A stretch of 64,000 nt of DNA from Bacteroidota bacterium (GCA_006218065.1 VBWE01000020.1:36445-100444); one strand, 5' to 3'. Positions 33,091 through 42,271 are shown, counted from the first letter of the stretch. Translations and numbers: made by a program. Notes: generated by a model from the sequence alone, not told the origin.

Positions 33091-34380
33091 ATGCCTGCTC
33101 TACGAATTTCCGCCCGTCAGCTTGGAACGGCGTTCCTGCTGCTTACGATTTACACCTGGATAGCGCCGAGTATCCGGCTGCTGCTCTTCGGTACGGCGGC
33201 TTCTTCCGGTTTTTTCGACAGCCTTGTGACGCTGCTCCCGGACGTCCTGTTGTTCACACTCTTCGGTTATGCTTTTTTTTACTGGCGCGCGGAAAAAAAC
33301 GGCGAAAGAAAATTTTCGCTTTCGCTTTTAGATAAAACCTTCCTCGTTTTTTTCCTGAGCAACATAATACTCGGTTTCCTGCTGGCCATGTCGCCGAAAT
33401 TTTCGCTGATGGCTTTCCGGATCACGTACCTGCCCATGCTGCTGTACGCTTTCGGACGCCTGTTCCCAACGGATGGCGTTTCGGGCGCGCGGATCATGAA
33501 CGGGATTGTTTTCATCACCTCGTTTTTTGCGCTGGCGGGCATCGTGCTGTATTTCGTTTTCCCGGAACTCGCGCGCGGTGTGGCCGAAGCTTCAGGCTAT
33601 GAAGAAGGACAATACTTCATCCGGCGCATGACTTCCGTACTTTTTACGCCGGTTCTTTTCGGAACGATGCTGCTGTTCGCGCTCGTGTACACGGTGTACC
33701 GCATTCTTTTTTCCGGATGGAAAACGGGCTACGTTTTTTTTGTCCTGCTCTGGTTCTGCCTGTTCATGACCGTTTCGCGCGGACCGATGATCGGTTTCCT
33801 GATCGCGTTTTTCACGCTGGCGTTCATCAGCCGCGACTGGAAACAGGCAGGTTTGCTTTTCCTGCTCATGACGGCGACCGGTATGGGAATTTCGTTTGCC
33901 GCCGCGGGTGACCTGCGCCTGCTGAAGTGGATTTTTGTTTCCACCGGCGAAACGGTAACGCTCACCGACGGTTTAACGCGTGTGAACCGCTGGGAAGAAA
34001 CCTGGAACGCTTTTCTTGCGCGTCCTTACGGCTACGGCTTGGGCAAGGCCGGCGCGGTGGGTTACCGGTACTTTATTGACAGTAACGTTCCTTCCGCACC
34101 TTACAGTACCGACGGCTGGCTGCTGAAACTTGGTTGTGAAACCGGCATTTACGGCGTACTGAGCTACCTCGGGCTTTGCCTCGTATTTTTCTTCCGCACG
34201 GTGCGCAGCGTGATGCAGGGACGGCGCGGCTTGCTGCTCGTGGCGCTTGCTTTATTTCTTGCCACGAATGCGCAGGCGCTCATCAGCAACGTGTATGATT
34301 TCTACCCGTATATCGGGCTGTACTGGCTTTTATTCGCATTCGCGGAAAACGAAAACACGGAGGTTCCATTACGCCGATGA
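33091..34380 (+). CDS. O-antigen ligase/polymerase-like membrane protein
   Basis: A 429-residue protein with about 11 membrane helices and the Wzy_C-type large loop near residues 285-340 (VNRWEETWNAFLARPYGYGLGKAGAVGY), characteristic of the O-antigen ligase/polymerase superfamily. Such proteins join or polymerise lipid-linked glycans at the periplasmic face. Whether this one is a Wzy polymerase or a WaaL-type ligase cannot be decided. It starts a run of four genes with four-base overlaps or three-base gaps. A TACCTTCG box (one mismatch to the -7 consensus) lies 11 bases before the start. Confidence 0.87.
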   Translation: MPALRISARQLGTAFLLLTIYTWIAPSIRLLLFGTAASSGFFDSLVTLLPDVLLFTLFGYAFFYWRAEKNGERKFSLSLLDKTFLVFFLSNIILGFLLAMSPKFSLMAFRITYLPMLLYAFGRLFPTDGVSGARIMNGIVFITSFFALAGIVLYFVFPELARGVAEASGYEEGQYFIRRMTSVLFTPVLFGTMLLFALVYTVYRILFSGWKTGYVFFVLLWFCLFMTVSRGPMIGFLIAFFTLAFISRDWKQAGLLFLLMTATGMGISFAAAGDLRLLKWIFVSTGETVTLTDGLTRVNRWEETWNAFLARPYGYGLGKAGAVGYRYFIDSNVPSAPYSTDGWLLKLGCETGIYGVLSYLGLCLVFFFRTVRSVMQGRRGLLLVALALFLATNAQALISNVYDFYPYIGLYWLLFAFAENENTEVPLRR

Positions 34381-35297
34381 AACTGAGCGTCGTCATCGTG
34401 AGTTATAATGTGAAGGAATTGCTCCTGCAATGTCTCGCTTCGCTGTTTGCCGGTTTTCCGCAGGAGCAGTTGCAGGTGATCGTGGTGGATAACGATTCGA
34501 AAGACGGCTCGCTCCTGGCGGTGAAAGAAAAATTTCCGCAGGTGGAATTAGTCGCCAATGATTTCAACAACGGCTTTTCCGGCGGAAATAACCAGGGACT
34601 GCTTTTGTGCAAAGGTGAATTTATCCTGCTCCTGAACCCGGATACGGAAATCAAACCGGGCGCGCTTGAAAAAATGATCGCGCGCCTGCAGGAAGAAAAA
34701 CAGCCCGCGATCCTTGGCCCGAAACTGCTCAACAGCGACGGTACTTTGCAGGGTTCGGCCTGGAAACTTCCCGGCGTTTGGGCCATGCTGGCGGAGGCGC
34801 TGTTCATCAGCAAAATTTTTCCATCCGGACAGTATGCCCCGGAGCAGTTCGAAAAAGAATTCTCGCCGGGTTTTCTTTCCGGCGCCGCTTTGTTGTTCAC
34901 TAAAACCACGCAGGGAAAAACAGGCACGCTCGACCGGGCTCTTTTCTGGATGGAGGATGTGGACTATTGCCTGCGTGTGCAGGAAAAAGGCGGGCGTACG
35001 ATCTATTTTCCGCAGGCGGAGATTATCCACCACAGCGGGCAAAGCGCACGTAAAAATTACCGCATCGCCATTTCGAACCAGTTGCTGAGCAAACTGAAAT
35101 ATTTCCGCAAGCACAGCGGGATTGCGGCGTGCGTGGCTGCGTCGTTTTTCGCATTCCTGCAGATCATCCTGCGCATCCCGGTTTTTCTTTTGCTGGCGCC
35201 CTTCGGGGAAAGTTACCGCGCACGATTCACGGCGTATCTTTATACGCTGAAAAAACTCATTACCTATATTTTTGCCGGCGACCGGCGCGTTACCTGA
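34377..35297 (+). CDS. Family 2 glycosyltransferase, rhamnosyltransferase-like
   Basis: A 306-residue GT2. It begins MKLSVVIVSYNVKELLLQCL, followed by VIVVDNDSKDGS (nucleotide binding), NNGFSGGNNQG and LLLNPDTEIKPGAL, where the DTE-type acidic motif replaces DxD as in WbbL/rhamnosyltransferase-like proteins. A C-terminal hydrophobic segment (about residues 245-285) could tether it to the membrane. Its ATG overlaps the stop of the preceding gene by four bases. Donor and acceptor are unknown. Confidence 0.92.
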   Translation: MKLSVVIVSYNVKELLLQCLASLFAGFPQEQLQVIVVDNDSKDGSLLAVKEKFPQVELVANDFNNGFSGGNNQGLLLCKGEFILLLNPDTEIKPGALEKMIARLQEEKQPAILGPKLLNSDGTLQGSAWKLPGVWAMLAEALFISKIFPSGQYAPEQFEKEFSPGFLSGAALLFTKTTQGKTGTLDRALFWMEDVDYCLRVQEKGGRTIYFPQAEIIHHSGQSARKNYRIAISNQLLSKLKYFRKHSGIAACVAASFFAFLQIILRIPVFLLLAPFGESYRARFTAYLYTLKKLITYIFAGDRRVT

Positions 35298-35300
35298 ACC

Positions 35301-36395
35301 ATGAGCAGAATTTTATTGCTGGCCGACATTAATTCTGCACACACCCGGAAATGGGTGCTGGGACTTTTGCAGCATGGTTTGCAGGTAGGCGTTTTCAGTC
35401 TCCGCGAATCTTCCGGGAACTGGCATGAAGGACTCGACCATTTCGAATTGTTTTCCGGAAGCATTCCCGACGCTACTTTTCATTCCGGCCTGTCGGGGAA
35501 AGCGGCGTACCTGAAGCTGCTTCCGCAGGTCAAAAAAATAATCCGCAGTTTTCGCCCGGATATCGTGCACGCGCATTACGCCACCAGTTACGGGCTTTTG
35601 GGCCGGCTTTCCGGTTTTCATCCGCTCATCATTTCCGCCTGGGGCAGCGATGTGATGGATTTTCCCTCGAAAGGCCTGATCGCGCGGCGGCTCCTGAAAA
35701 GTAATCTCGCCAAAGCCGATGTGCTCATGGCCACCAGCCCGACCATCGAAAAATACATTCATAAAATCGTTTCGCGCGAAGTGATCATTACGCCTTTCGG
35801 AGTGGATACTTCGGTTTTCAAACCGGGTCGTGCCGCAAAAGGAAACGAGATCGTGATCGGCGCGGTGAAAGCGCTTGAAAAAGTATATGCGCACGACATC
35901 ACGATCGACGCGTTCGCAGAAGCGCGGAAACAAAGACCGGAACTGAACCTGGAACTGCTTTTCGTGGGCGACGGTACCGAACGGGCGAAGCTGGAAGAAA
36001 AAGTGAAGCAGCTCGGTCTTACCGGCGAAGTAACTTTTACCGGGAAAGTCGACTACGCCGAAGTTCCCGCATGGCACAACCGGCTCGACATTTTCATGAA
36101 CATCAGTGAATACGAAAGCTTCGGCGTTTCCGTACTCGAAGCGATGGCCTGTGAAACGCCGGTCATCGTTACCGATACGGGCGGGCTGGCCGATCTTGTA
36201 GAACAGGATAAGGAAGGAATCCGCGTGCCGCTCCGCGACGTTCCCGCAACCTGCGCCGCGATACTGAAACTGGCCGGAGATGCCGCGCTCCGCAGCCGGA
36301 TGGGAAAAGCGGGCCGCGAAAAAGTGAACCGGGAATATACCTGGGAAAATAACGTGAAGGCCGTGATCCATGTTTATGAAAATCTGCTGAAATGA
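35301..36395 (+). CDS. GT4 glycosyltransferase
   Basis: A 364-residue GT4 enzyme. The N-terminal domain starts MSRILLLADINSAHTRKWV, then DIVHAHYATSYG. The C-terminal domain has ELLFVGDGTERAKLEEKVKQ and ISEYESFGVSVLEAMACETP, the E-x7-E donor-binding motif. Three bases separate it from the GT2 gene, and its stop overlaps the next start by four bases. Likely adds a sugar to the same surface glycan. Confidence 0.93.
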   Translation: MSRILLLADINSAHTRKWVLGLLQHGLQVGVFSLRESSGNWHEGLDHFELFSGSIPDATFHSGLSGKAAYLKLLPQVKKIIRSFRPDIVHAHYATSYGLLGRLSGFHPLIISAWGSDVMDFPSKGLIARRLLKSNLAKADVLMATSPTIEKYIHKIVSREVIITPFGVDTSVFKPGRAAKGNEIVIGAVKALEKVYAHDITIDAFAEARKQRPELNLELLFVGDGTERAKLEEKVKQLGLTGEVTFTGKVDYAEVPAWHNRLDIFMNISEYESFGVSVLEAMACETPVIVTDTGGLADLVEQDKEGIRVPLRDVPATCAAILKLAGDAALRSRMGKAGREKVNREYTWENNVKAVIHVYENLLK

Positions 36396-37624
36396 AACTG
36401 CTGATCCTGACCCAGTATTTTCCGCCGGAAGTGGGCGCACCGCAGAATCGCCTCTACGAGCTCGCTTTGCGCCTGCAGAAAAAAGGAATCGACATCACCG
36501 TGCTCACGGCCATGCCCAATTACCCGGCCATGGAAATACAGGAAGCCTACCGCGGGAAAAAATACGTGTACGAGGAAATGGAAGGCTTGAAGGTACATCG
36601 CAGCCGTATTTTCGTTTCCAAAAACAAGTCGATCATCAAACGGCTGCTCAATTATTTTTCTTTCGTCTGGACTTCCTATTGGACCGGGCGAAAAAAACTC
36701 GGCAACTTCGATTATATCCTGTGTGAAAGTCCGCCCTTGTTTCTCGGCATGTCGGCGCGGCGGCTTTGCCGGAACAAAAAAGCAAAACTGATCTTCAACG
36801 TATCCGATCTCTGGCCCGAGAGCGCCGAGAAACTGGGACTTGTAACGAATCGTTTCCTGCTCGGCATGGCCTACCGGCTCGAAGCGAAACTGTATAAAAG
36901 CGCCACGCTGATCACCGGGCAAACGCAGGGAATCGTGAAGGATATTCTGCGCCGTTTCCCGGACAGGAACGTGTACTGGCTGCCGAACGGTGTTGATCCT
37001 GCGTATTATAATCCAGATACAGAAGTGGCAGACTGGCGTGCGCAAAACGGTTTCGCGAATGACGATTTCCTGCTGCTGTACGCCGGTATCATCGGCCACG
37101 CGCAGGGACTGGAGATCATCCTGCACGCTGCGGAAAAGTTGCGCGACAAAAAACAGGTCAAATTCATCCTGCTCGGTGAAGGCCCGGTAAAACCGGAATT
37201 GCTTCAACTGAAAGAAAAGGGGAAACTGGAAAACGTATTTTTCTTTCCCGCCGTTGGTAAAAAAGATATGCCCGCGGTTGTTTCCGCCGCCGATGCCGCC
37301 GTGATCCCGCTCCGCAGGCTCGACCTGTTCAAAGGCGCGATCCCTTCCAAGATTTTCGAAAACCTGGCCATGCAGAAACCGCTGCTGCTGGGCGTGGAAG
37401 GTGAGGCAAAGGAATTATTTATCGATGAAGGAAAATGCGGACTCGCCTTCGAACCGGAAAACGCGGGCGATCTCGCCGCGAAAACGATGACGCTTTTTGA
37501 AAACCGGGATGCCGCGAAAGCAATGGGAATTAACGGGAGGCGTTATGTGATAGAGAAATTTTCGAGGGATAAGATTGCGGAGGGGTTTGTGGAAATGCTA
37601 AATAGCGTAGCAGGTAATCCTTAA
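36392..37624 (+). CDS. GT4 glycosyltransferase, WbuB-like
   Basis: A 410-residue GT4. The start, MKLLILTQYFPPEVGAPQNR, is the hallmark of the WbuB-type subgroup, followed by TVLTAMPNYPAMEI and VSDLWPESAEKLGL. The C-terminal half shows LLLYAGIIGHAQGLEIILHA and IPSKIFENLAMQKPLLLGV. WbuB-type enzymes typically transfer an N-acetyl-aminosugar onto an undecaprenyl-linked intermediate. It is last in the four-gene run and is followed by a CAATTTGAAAATG hairpin. Confidence 0.93.
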   Translation: MKLLILTQYFPPEVGAPQNRLYELALRLQKKGIDITVLTAMPNYPAMEIQEAYRGKKYVYEEMEGLKVHRSRIFVSKNKSIIKRLLNYFSFVWTSYWTGRKKLGNFDYILCESPPLFLGMSARRLCRNKKAKLIFNVSDLWPESAEKLGLVTNRFLLGMAYRLEAKLYKSATLITGQTQGIVKDILRRFPDRNVYWLPNGVDPAYYNPDTEVADWRAQNGFANDDFLLLYAGIIGHAQGLEIILHAAEKLRDKKQVKFILLGEGPVKPELLQLKEKGKLENVFFFPAVGKKDMPAVVSAADAAVIPLRRLDLFKGAIPSKIFENLAMQKPLLLGVEGEAKELFIDEGKCGLAFEPENAGDLAAKTMTLFENRDAAKAMGINGRRYVIEKFSRDKIAEGFVEMLNSVAGNP

Positions 37625-37638
37625 TTGAGCCAATTATT

Positions 37639-37700
37639 CAATTTGAAAATTTGAAAATGCCCGCCATTTTCTCAATTTTCAAATCGGTTCATTTTCAAAT
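37639..37700. repeat. Hairpin element sharing its 21-base word with the repeat at 27501
   Basis: The word at 37639-37659 is identical to 27501-27521. GAAAATG (37653-37659) and CATTTTC (37665-37671) form a hairpin with a five-base loop, followed by AATTTTCAAATC and CATTTTCAAATC. It lies between convergent genes. Confidence 0.9.
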
Positions 37701-37706
37701 CGGAAA

Positions 37707-38354
37707 TCAAAACTCTTTTACGCAGAGAATAGCAAACGCCTTCTTCGGCCTTTCGTACGTCAAATTCTGCGTCATCAGCGAAACGCGTCCCCACAGCACT
37801 TTGGGCCACCATTTCACTACGGCGAACTCGCCGCGTAAAGGTTTCCAGCCGTTGATGCCGTTTACACGGTAGCCGAGTTTCTGCATTTCCTCCACGTCCC
37901 AGCCCGAGAGGTGAACCTGGTATTTATTGCCGTCGTATTCGCGCTGTTCGAGGAAACCGTTGGGCGTGAAAATGATCACTTTTTTCCGCGCCAGTTTTTC
38001 CATCATCTCCAGCAGGCGCATGCCGTCTTCTTTTTCAAGATGCTCGATCAGGTCGGAAGCGATGACCACGTCGAACGATTTTTCCGGGAATTCTTTGGTC
38101 ATGTCCATCACGTTCATCAGTTTGTATTCGTGATGAATGCCGGCGGCGCGGCTGCGGTCGATGGAAGGCTGGAAGGCATCGATGCCGGTTACTTTTTCCA
38201 TGCGCTTCGAGAATCGTTTTACGGGCGAATCCGAGCCGCAGCCCACATCCAGCAAGGTTTTGTAACCTTCACATTCCTTTTCAAGCATGCGGGCGTAATG
38301 TTCCTGCATGTGACCGAAAAAGCGGTTATCGATGTTTTTTAAAAAGCCGCTCAT
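37707..38354 (-). CDS. Class I SAM-dependent methyltransferase
   Basis: A 215-residue methyltransferase. Motif I is LLDVGCGSDSPVKRF, motif II FDVVIASDLIEHLEKEDGM and motif III is VIIFTPNGFLEQREY. The EHLEKEDG segment is typical of the ubiE/COQ5-like and Methyltransf_11 families. It is cytoplasmic, and the substrate may be a sugar or glycolipid of the surrounding cluster. Its promoter (TTG-N19-CATCTTTG on the minus strand) lies in the 70-base divergent region shared with the next gene. Confidence 0.9.
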   Translation of the reverse strand: MSGFLKNIDNRFFGHMQEHYARMLEKECEGYKTLLDVGCGSDSPVKRFSKRMEKVTGIDAFQPSIDRSRAAGIHHEYKLMNVMDMTKEFPEKSFDVVIASDLIEHLEKEDGMRLLEMMEKLARKKVIIFTPNGFLEQREYDGNKYQVHLSGWDVEEMQKLGYRVNGINGWKPLRGEFAVVKWWPKVLWGRVSLMTQNLTYERPKKAFAILCVKEF

Positions 38355-38385
38355 TTTATTTTGTCTGTATCTTTATCGGGTTGCG

Positions 38386-38415
38386 CAAAGATGCGCGATT
38401 TCGTCAATACGGCAA
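38386..38415 (-). promoter_or_regulatory. Promoter of the minus-strand methyltransferase
   Basis: On the minus strand TTG (38413-38415), a 19-base spacer and CATCTTTG (38386-38393), one mismatch from TAnnTTTG. The methyltransferase start is 32 bases downstream. Confidence 0.6.
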
Positions 38416-38424
38416 TACCTGCAG

Positions 38425-39102
38425 ATGTCGGAAACCGATAAAATAAAAGCGCGCTACGAAAAACGGAAGGAGCCGGGCCATATCCAGGCTGGAGGTGCGT
38501 ATGCCGGCCGTTTTTCGAAAGAGATCACGCTTGAGCGCGAAGCTGTTTACGAACGCATTATCCGGAACAGGTTTGCAGATATTTCCGGCATCCGTGTCCT
38601 GGAAATTGGGGCGGGGACGGGAAGCAACCTTTCGTTTTTCAAACGTCTCGGCATTAAACCGGGAAACATCACGGCCAACGAATTGCTGGAAGACCGTTTC
38701 GACGTGTTGAAAACCAATCATCCCGACGTGGAAAACATTCCCGGTGATGCTTTGCAACTTCCGTTCAGTGAAAAATTCGATATCGTTTTTCAGTCCACCG
38801 TTTTTACGTCCATCCTCGACGACGATTTCCGCCGGAAACTGGCCGGTAAAATGTTCAGTATGGTTCGTCCCGGGGGCATCGTGCTCTGGTACGATTTCCG
38901 TTTCGATAATCCGAAAAACCCGGATGTGAAAAAAGTAACCCGCGAAGAAGTGAAAACGCTTTTCCCGGAATCGCCGGGTATTCGGTTTTTTAACGTTACC
39001 CTTGCACCGCCTATCGGGCGCAGGATCGGCGGACTTTATAAAGCAGTGAATACGCTGTTCCCGTTTTTACGAACGCATCTTGTTGCCGAAATCAGCCGAT
39101 GA
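38425..39102 (+). CDS. SAM-dependent methyltransferase
   Basis: I start at the ATG at 38425 (MSETDKIKARYEKRKE); the frame is open further upstream but would overlap the divergent promoter. The 225-residue protein has motif I VLEIGAGTGSNLSFFKRLG, the GDALQLPFSEKFDIVFQSTVF segment (motif II) and MVRPGGIVLWYDFRFDNP. The latter residues match a group of methyltransferases often found in O-antigen clusters. It overlaps the following gene by four bases, so it is cotranscribed with the second O-antigen ligase. Confidence 0.88.
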   Translation: MSETDKIKARYEKRKEPGHIQAGGAYAGRFSKEITLEREAVYERIIRNRFADISGIRVLEIGAGTGSNLSFFKRLGIKPGNITANELLEDRFDVLKTNHPDVENIPGDALQLPFSEKFDIVFQSTVFTSILDDDFRRKLAGKMFSMVRPGGIVLWYDFRFDNPKNPDVKKVTREEVKTLFPESPGIRFFNVTLAPPIGRRIGGLYKAVNTLFPFLRTHLVAEISR

Positions 39103-40355
39103 GCGAAGCATTTTATTACCGCGCCCGTTTTATCCTGATCGCAGCGATTGCGCTGATGATCCCGTTGAATTTTCTGACGGTTACGGCTTTGTCGGGATTG
39201 CTCACGCTGCTTTTCCTGGCGGGCCTGCTGGTTCCTGCGATTAAATTCCGGAAAAAGGAACTGGCTTTCGGCTTTCTTTTTATCGGTTTTTACCTCTGGC
39301 AGGCGCTGACGTTACTTTATACGGAGCACAGGGATGAAGGGCTGTTCAACCTGCAGGTCAAGCTTTCGCTTTTCGGTTTTCCACTCGGTTTTATGCTCGG
39401 GCAGCCGTTCAGCAGCGGGCAGGTGCGGACAACGATGCGCCTGTTCATCGCCGGCTGTGCTTTGGCTGCGCTGATCTGCCTCGGGTATGCGTGCTACCGT
39501 TTCAACCTTTCGGGAAACCCGGTCGAATTGTTTTACACATCGCTTTCTTTTTACGTGCACCCGGGATACATGGCCATGTTCACCGTGATGGCCTGCGTTT
39601 TTGTTTTGTACCTGCACGCCGGGGAAACCAGGAAATACATGCGCGTGCTTGCTTTCGCCTTCATGGTTCTTTTTGTTTTTTTTCTCGCGATGCTGCAATC
39701 GAAAGCAGGTATCATGGCTGCGGTGGTGTGCATCCCGCTGGTGGTTCTGCTGCTTAACTGGCGGACGAAAAAATGGAAACCGGCTTTGCTTTTCCTCGCC
39801 CTTGCCGCATCCGTTTACTGGAGTACGAACCGTTTCATCATCACGAATGCGAATTCGAGGATTTACAATGCCACGTACAATATCACGCACCTGGAAGAAG
39901 TACATGAAACAGCTGCAGGCAGCGAAACGAGCGAGGTCCGTGTGCAGGTATGGAAAACGGGCATCGAACTGCTGCAGGCAAACTGGCTCACCGGCGTCGG
40001 GCTGGGCGATGTGAAATTCGTGCTGAAGGACAAGTACAGGGAAAAAGAAATGACCTACGCCTATGAGCACGGCCTGAACGCGCACAACCAGTTCCTGCAA
40101 TCGGCCCTGGCGGGCGGGATCGTGAGCCTGCTTTTGCTGATTCTCGGTTTTGTGCTGCCCGGATGGAGGGCGATGCGGCAAAGGCAATATCTTTACCTCG
40201 TTTTCCTGGGACTTGCCGGCTTCAACTTCATGGTGGAGTCGATGTTCGAAGTGCAGGCCGGGACTATTTTTTACGGATTTTTCAATGCCTTTTTCTGCTT
40301 TCTTGCAGCAGGATACGAAAACAAAACAAACGAATCGAACAAAGCAGCCGTATGA
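39099..40355 (+). CDS. O-antigen ligase/polymerase-like membrane protein, second copy
   Basis: A 418-residue protein with 10-11 membrane helices and the Wzy_C loop near residues 265-335 (VQVWKTGIELLQANWLTGVG, then EHGLNAHNQFLQSALAGGI). The N-x-F/H-N-Q-[FY] segment with HNQFLQ is the best-known signature of this superfamily. It differs clearly from the copy at 33091, so one could polymerise (Wzy) and the other ligate (WaaL). It overlaps both neighbours by four bases. Confidence 0.9.
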   Translation: MSEAFYYRARFILIAAIALMIPLNFLTVTALSGLLTLLFLAGLLVPAIKFRKKELAFGFLFIGFYLWQALTLLYTEHRDEGLFNLQVKLSLFGFPLGFMLGQPFSSGQVRTTMRLFIAGCALAALICLGYACYRFNLSGNPVELFYTSLSFYVHPGYMAMFTVMACVFVLYLHAGETRKYMRVLAFAFMVLFVFFLAMLQSKAGIMAAVVCIPLVVLLLNWRTKKWKPALLFLALAASVYWSTNRFIITNANSRIYNATYNITHLEEVHETAAGSETSEVRVQVWKTGIELLQANWLTGVGLGDVKFVLKDKYREKEMTYAYEHGLNAHNQFLQSALAGGIVSLLLLILGFVLPGWRAMRQRQYLYLVFLGLAGFNFMVESMFEVQAGTIFYGFFNAFFCFLAAGYENKTNESNKAAV

Positions 40356-41569
40356 TTCCTTTTTCACCGCCCCGGATCGACCAGAAAATCATCGATGAAG
40401 TTACGGACACACTTCGTTCGGGCTGGATCACCACCGGTCCGAAAACCAAGCGATTCGAAAAAGAACTGTCTGCTTATTGCGGCGCACAGGCGACACTCTG
40501 CCTGAACTCCGCAACAGCTGGCCTGGAAATCATGCTGCGCTGGTTCGGTGTGAAGGAAGGCGATGAAGTTATCCTGCCGGCGTATACGTACTCCGCCACG
40601 GCCAACGTCATCATCCATTGCGGCGCGAAACCGGTATTCGTGGATGTTAGCCCGGTGGATTTCAATATCACTGGTGCCGCTATTGCCAAAGCGATCACCC
40701 CGAAAACCAAAGTCGTTATGCCGGTTGATTTCGGTGGATGGCCCTGCGATTACGACGAGATCAACGCGCTGGTGAAAAAACATGCGGCCGTTTTTGTTGC
40801 GGAAACCGAAGAGCAGGAAAAACTCGGTCGGATACTGGTGCTTTCGGATGCGGCGCATTCCATCGGGGCCATTTATAACGGTAAAAAAACGGGCGCGCTC
40901 ACGGATGTTTCCGTTTTCTCTTTCCACGCCGTAAAAAACCTGACTACAGCCGAAGGCGGGGCCGTAGCGCTCAACCTGCCTGCGCCTTTCGACAACGAAG
41001 CCGTTTACCGGGAACTCTGCGTAAAAACACTGCACGGGCAGAATAAAGACGCGCTCGCCAAAATGCAGAAAGGAAACTGGCGCTACGATATCGTGGAAGC
41101 CGGCTACAAATGCAACATGACGGACATTATGGCTTCCATCGGCCTGGTGGAACTGGCCCGTTACGACAGTGATACGCTGGTGAGGCGGAAAAAAATAGTG
41201 GATCATTACAACTGGGTTTTATCTGCCTACGACTGGGCCGAGCTCCCGGTGATGCATGCCGGCGAAACGCATTCGTCATACCATCTTTTCCCGTTGCGGA
41301 TCAAAGGCATTTCCGAACAGCAGCGCGATGTTATCGTGCAGAAAATTTTCGATCGTGATGTTTCCGTGAATGTGCATTTCATTCCCGTGCCGATGATGAG
41401 TTACTACAAATCGCTCGGCTATGATATCAAAGCGTACCCGGTTTCTTTCCTGAATTACTCGCGTGAAATTTCGTTGCCGGTTTTTTACGACCTCACGGAA
41501 ATCCAGATCAACCTCGTGCTGGAAGCGGTGGTGACTTCGGTGCTCGAAGTGGTTGGCGTCAATAATTGA
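40352..41569 (+). CDS. DegT/DnrJ/EryC1/StrS-type sugar aminotransferase
   Basis: A 405-residue PLP enzyme; the start is the ATG at 40352 overlapping the preceding stop. The N-terminus PPRIDQKIIDEVTDTLRSGW is characteristic of the family, with LNSATAGLEIML and LPAYTYSATANVI. LVLSDAAHSIGAIYNGKKTG follows, and the PLP-binding lysine lies in FHAVKNLTTAEGG. It aminates a keto-sugar nucleotide, using glutamate as donor. About 30 residues (AVFVAETEEQEKLGRIL) appear as an insertion before the DAAH strand. The product would be an amino sugar used by this cluster. Confidence 0.94.
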   Translation: MIPFSPPRIDQKIIDEVTDTLRSGWITTGPKTKRFEKELSAYCGAQATLCLNSATAGLEIMLRWFGVKEGDEVILPAYTYSATANVIIHCGAKPVFVDVSPVDFNITGAAIAKAITPKTKVVMPVDFGGWPCDYDEINALVKKHAAVFVAETEEQEKLGRILVLSDAAHSIGAIYNGKKTGALTDVSVFSFHAVKNLTTAEGGAVALNLPAPFDNEAVYRELCVKTLHGQNKDALAKMQKGNWRYDIVEAGYKCNMTDIMASIGLVELARYDSDTLVRRKKIVDHYNWVLSAYDWAELPVMHAGETHSSYHLFPLRIKGISEQQRDVIVQKIFDRDVSVNVHFIPVPMMSYYKSLGYDIKAYPVSFLNYSREISLPVFYDLTEIQINLVLEAVVTSVLEVVGVNN

Positions 41570-41596
41570 CATTCATAACAGCGTTCCCGGAAAACA

Positions 41597-42187
41597 GTGG
41601 CCAAAAGACTTTTCGATATCGTTTGCGCTTTCATCGGGCTGGTTATTCTCCTGCCTTTTTTCCTGCTGTTTGCTTTGCTGATCGTACTCGACAGCCGCGG
41701 CGGCGTTTTTTACCGGCAGAAGCGGGTAGGGCGTTACGGTAAGGATTTCGGTCTGTGGAAATTCCGCAGCATGCGTCCCGATTCCGACAAAAAAGGGTTG
41801 CTCACGGTGGGCGGCCGCGACAACCGCATTACGCGGATGGGATATTTCCTGCGCAAATATAAAATAGACGAGTTGCCGCAATTACTCAACGTACTGGTTG
41901 GTGACATGAGCCTGGTCGGTCCCCGCCCGGAAGTGCGGAAGTACGTTGAACTGTACAATGAAGAACAGAAAAAAGTATTGCTTGCCCGCCCCGGCATTAC
42001 GGATTACGCTTCGATCGAATACGTGAATGAAAATGAAATTTTAGGAAAAGCCGACGATCCTGAAAAAGTATATATCGAAGAAATCATGCCGGCCAAGCTG
42101 AAACTGAATTTGAAGTATATCGGCGAGATGGGATTGGGAACGGATCTGAAGATTATTTTTAAGACGATTTTTAAAGTGTTTGTGTAA
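41597..42187 (+). CDS. Initiating sugar (phosphoglycosyl) transferase, PglC-like
   Basis: A 196-residue monotopic phosphoglycosyl transferase. The GTG start at 41597 precedes AKRLFDIVCAFIGLVILLPF, the re-entrant membrane helix. The catalytic region includes FYRQKRVGRYGKDFGLWKFRSM, KYKIDELPQLLNVLVGDMSLVGPRPE (the Asp-Glu pair) and ARPGITDYAS. It transfers a sugar-1-phosphate from a nucleotide sugar to undecaprenyl phosphate to start glycan assembly. Following the DegT gene, it may load the amino sugar that gene makes, as PglC does with bacillosamine. It closes the cluster. Confidence 0.94.
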   Translation: MAKRLFDIVCAFIGLVILLPFFLLFALLIVLDSRGGVFYRQKRVGRYGKDFGLWKFRSMRPDSDKKGLLTVGGRDNRITRMGYFLRKYKIDELPQLLNVLVGDMSLVGPRPEVRKYVELYNEEQKKVLLARPGITDYASIEYVNENEILGKADDPEKVYIEEIMPAKLKLNLKYIGEMGLGTDLKIIFKTIFKVFV

Positions 42188-42225
42188 AAAGAAGCGGGCA
42201 GATCAACGAATCTCTTCTCTGTCTA

Positions 42226-42256
42226 TTGACTTCCGGGTTTTAAAGGCTTAAATTTG
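42226..42256 (+). promoter_or_regulatory. Promoter of the annexin-repeat gene pair
   Basis: TTG (42226-42228), 20 bases, then TAAATTTG (42249-42256), an exact match to the consensus. It overlaps an ATG at 42254, which shows that the real start is the ATG at 42272. Confidence 0.75.
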
Positions 42257-42271
42257 GTAATAAAACCCCTC

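Noticed and set aside
40163..40351. N-terminal extension of the DegT aminotransferase
   Set aside because: It lies within the preceding O-antigen ligase gene; the family starts at the ATG at 40352.
42254..42271. Alternative start for the annexin-repeat gene
   Set aside because: That ATG lies inside the -7 box; the later ATG at 42272 is the likely start.
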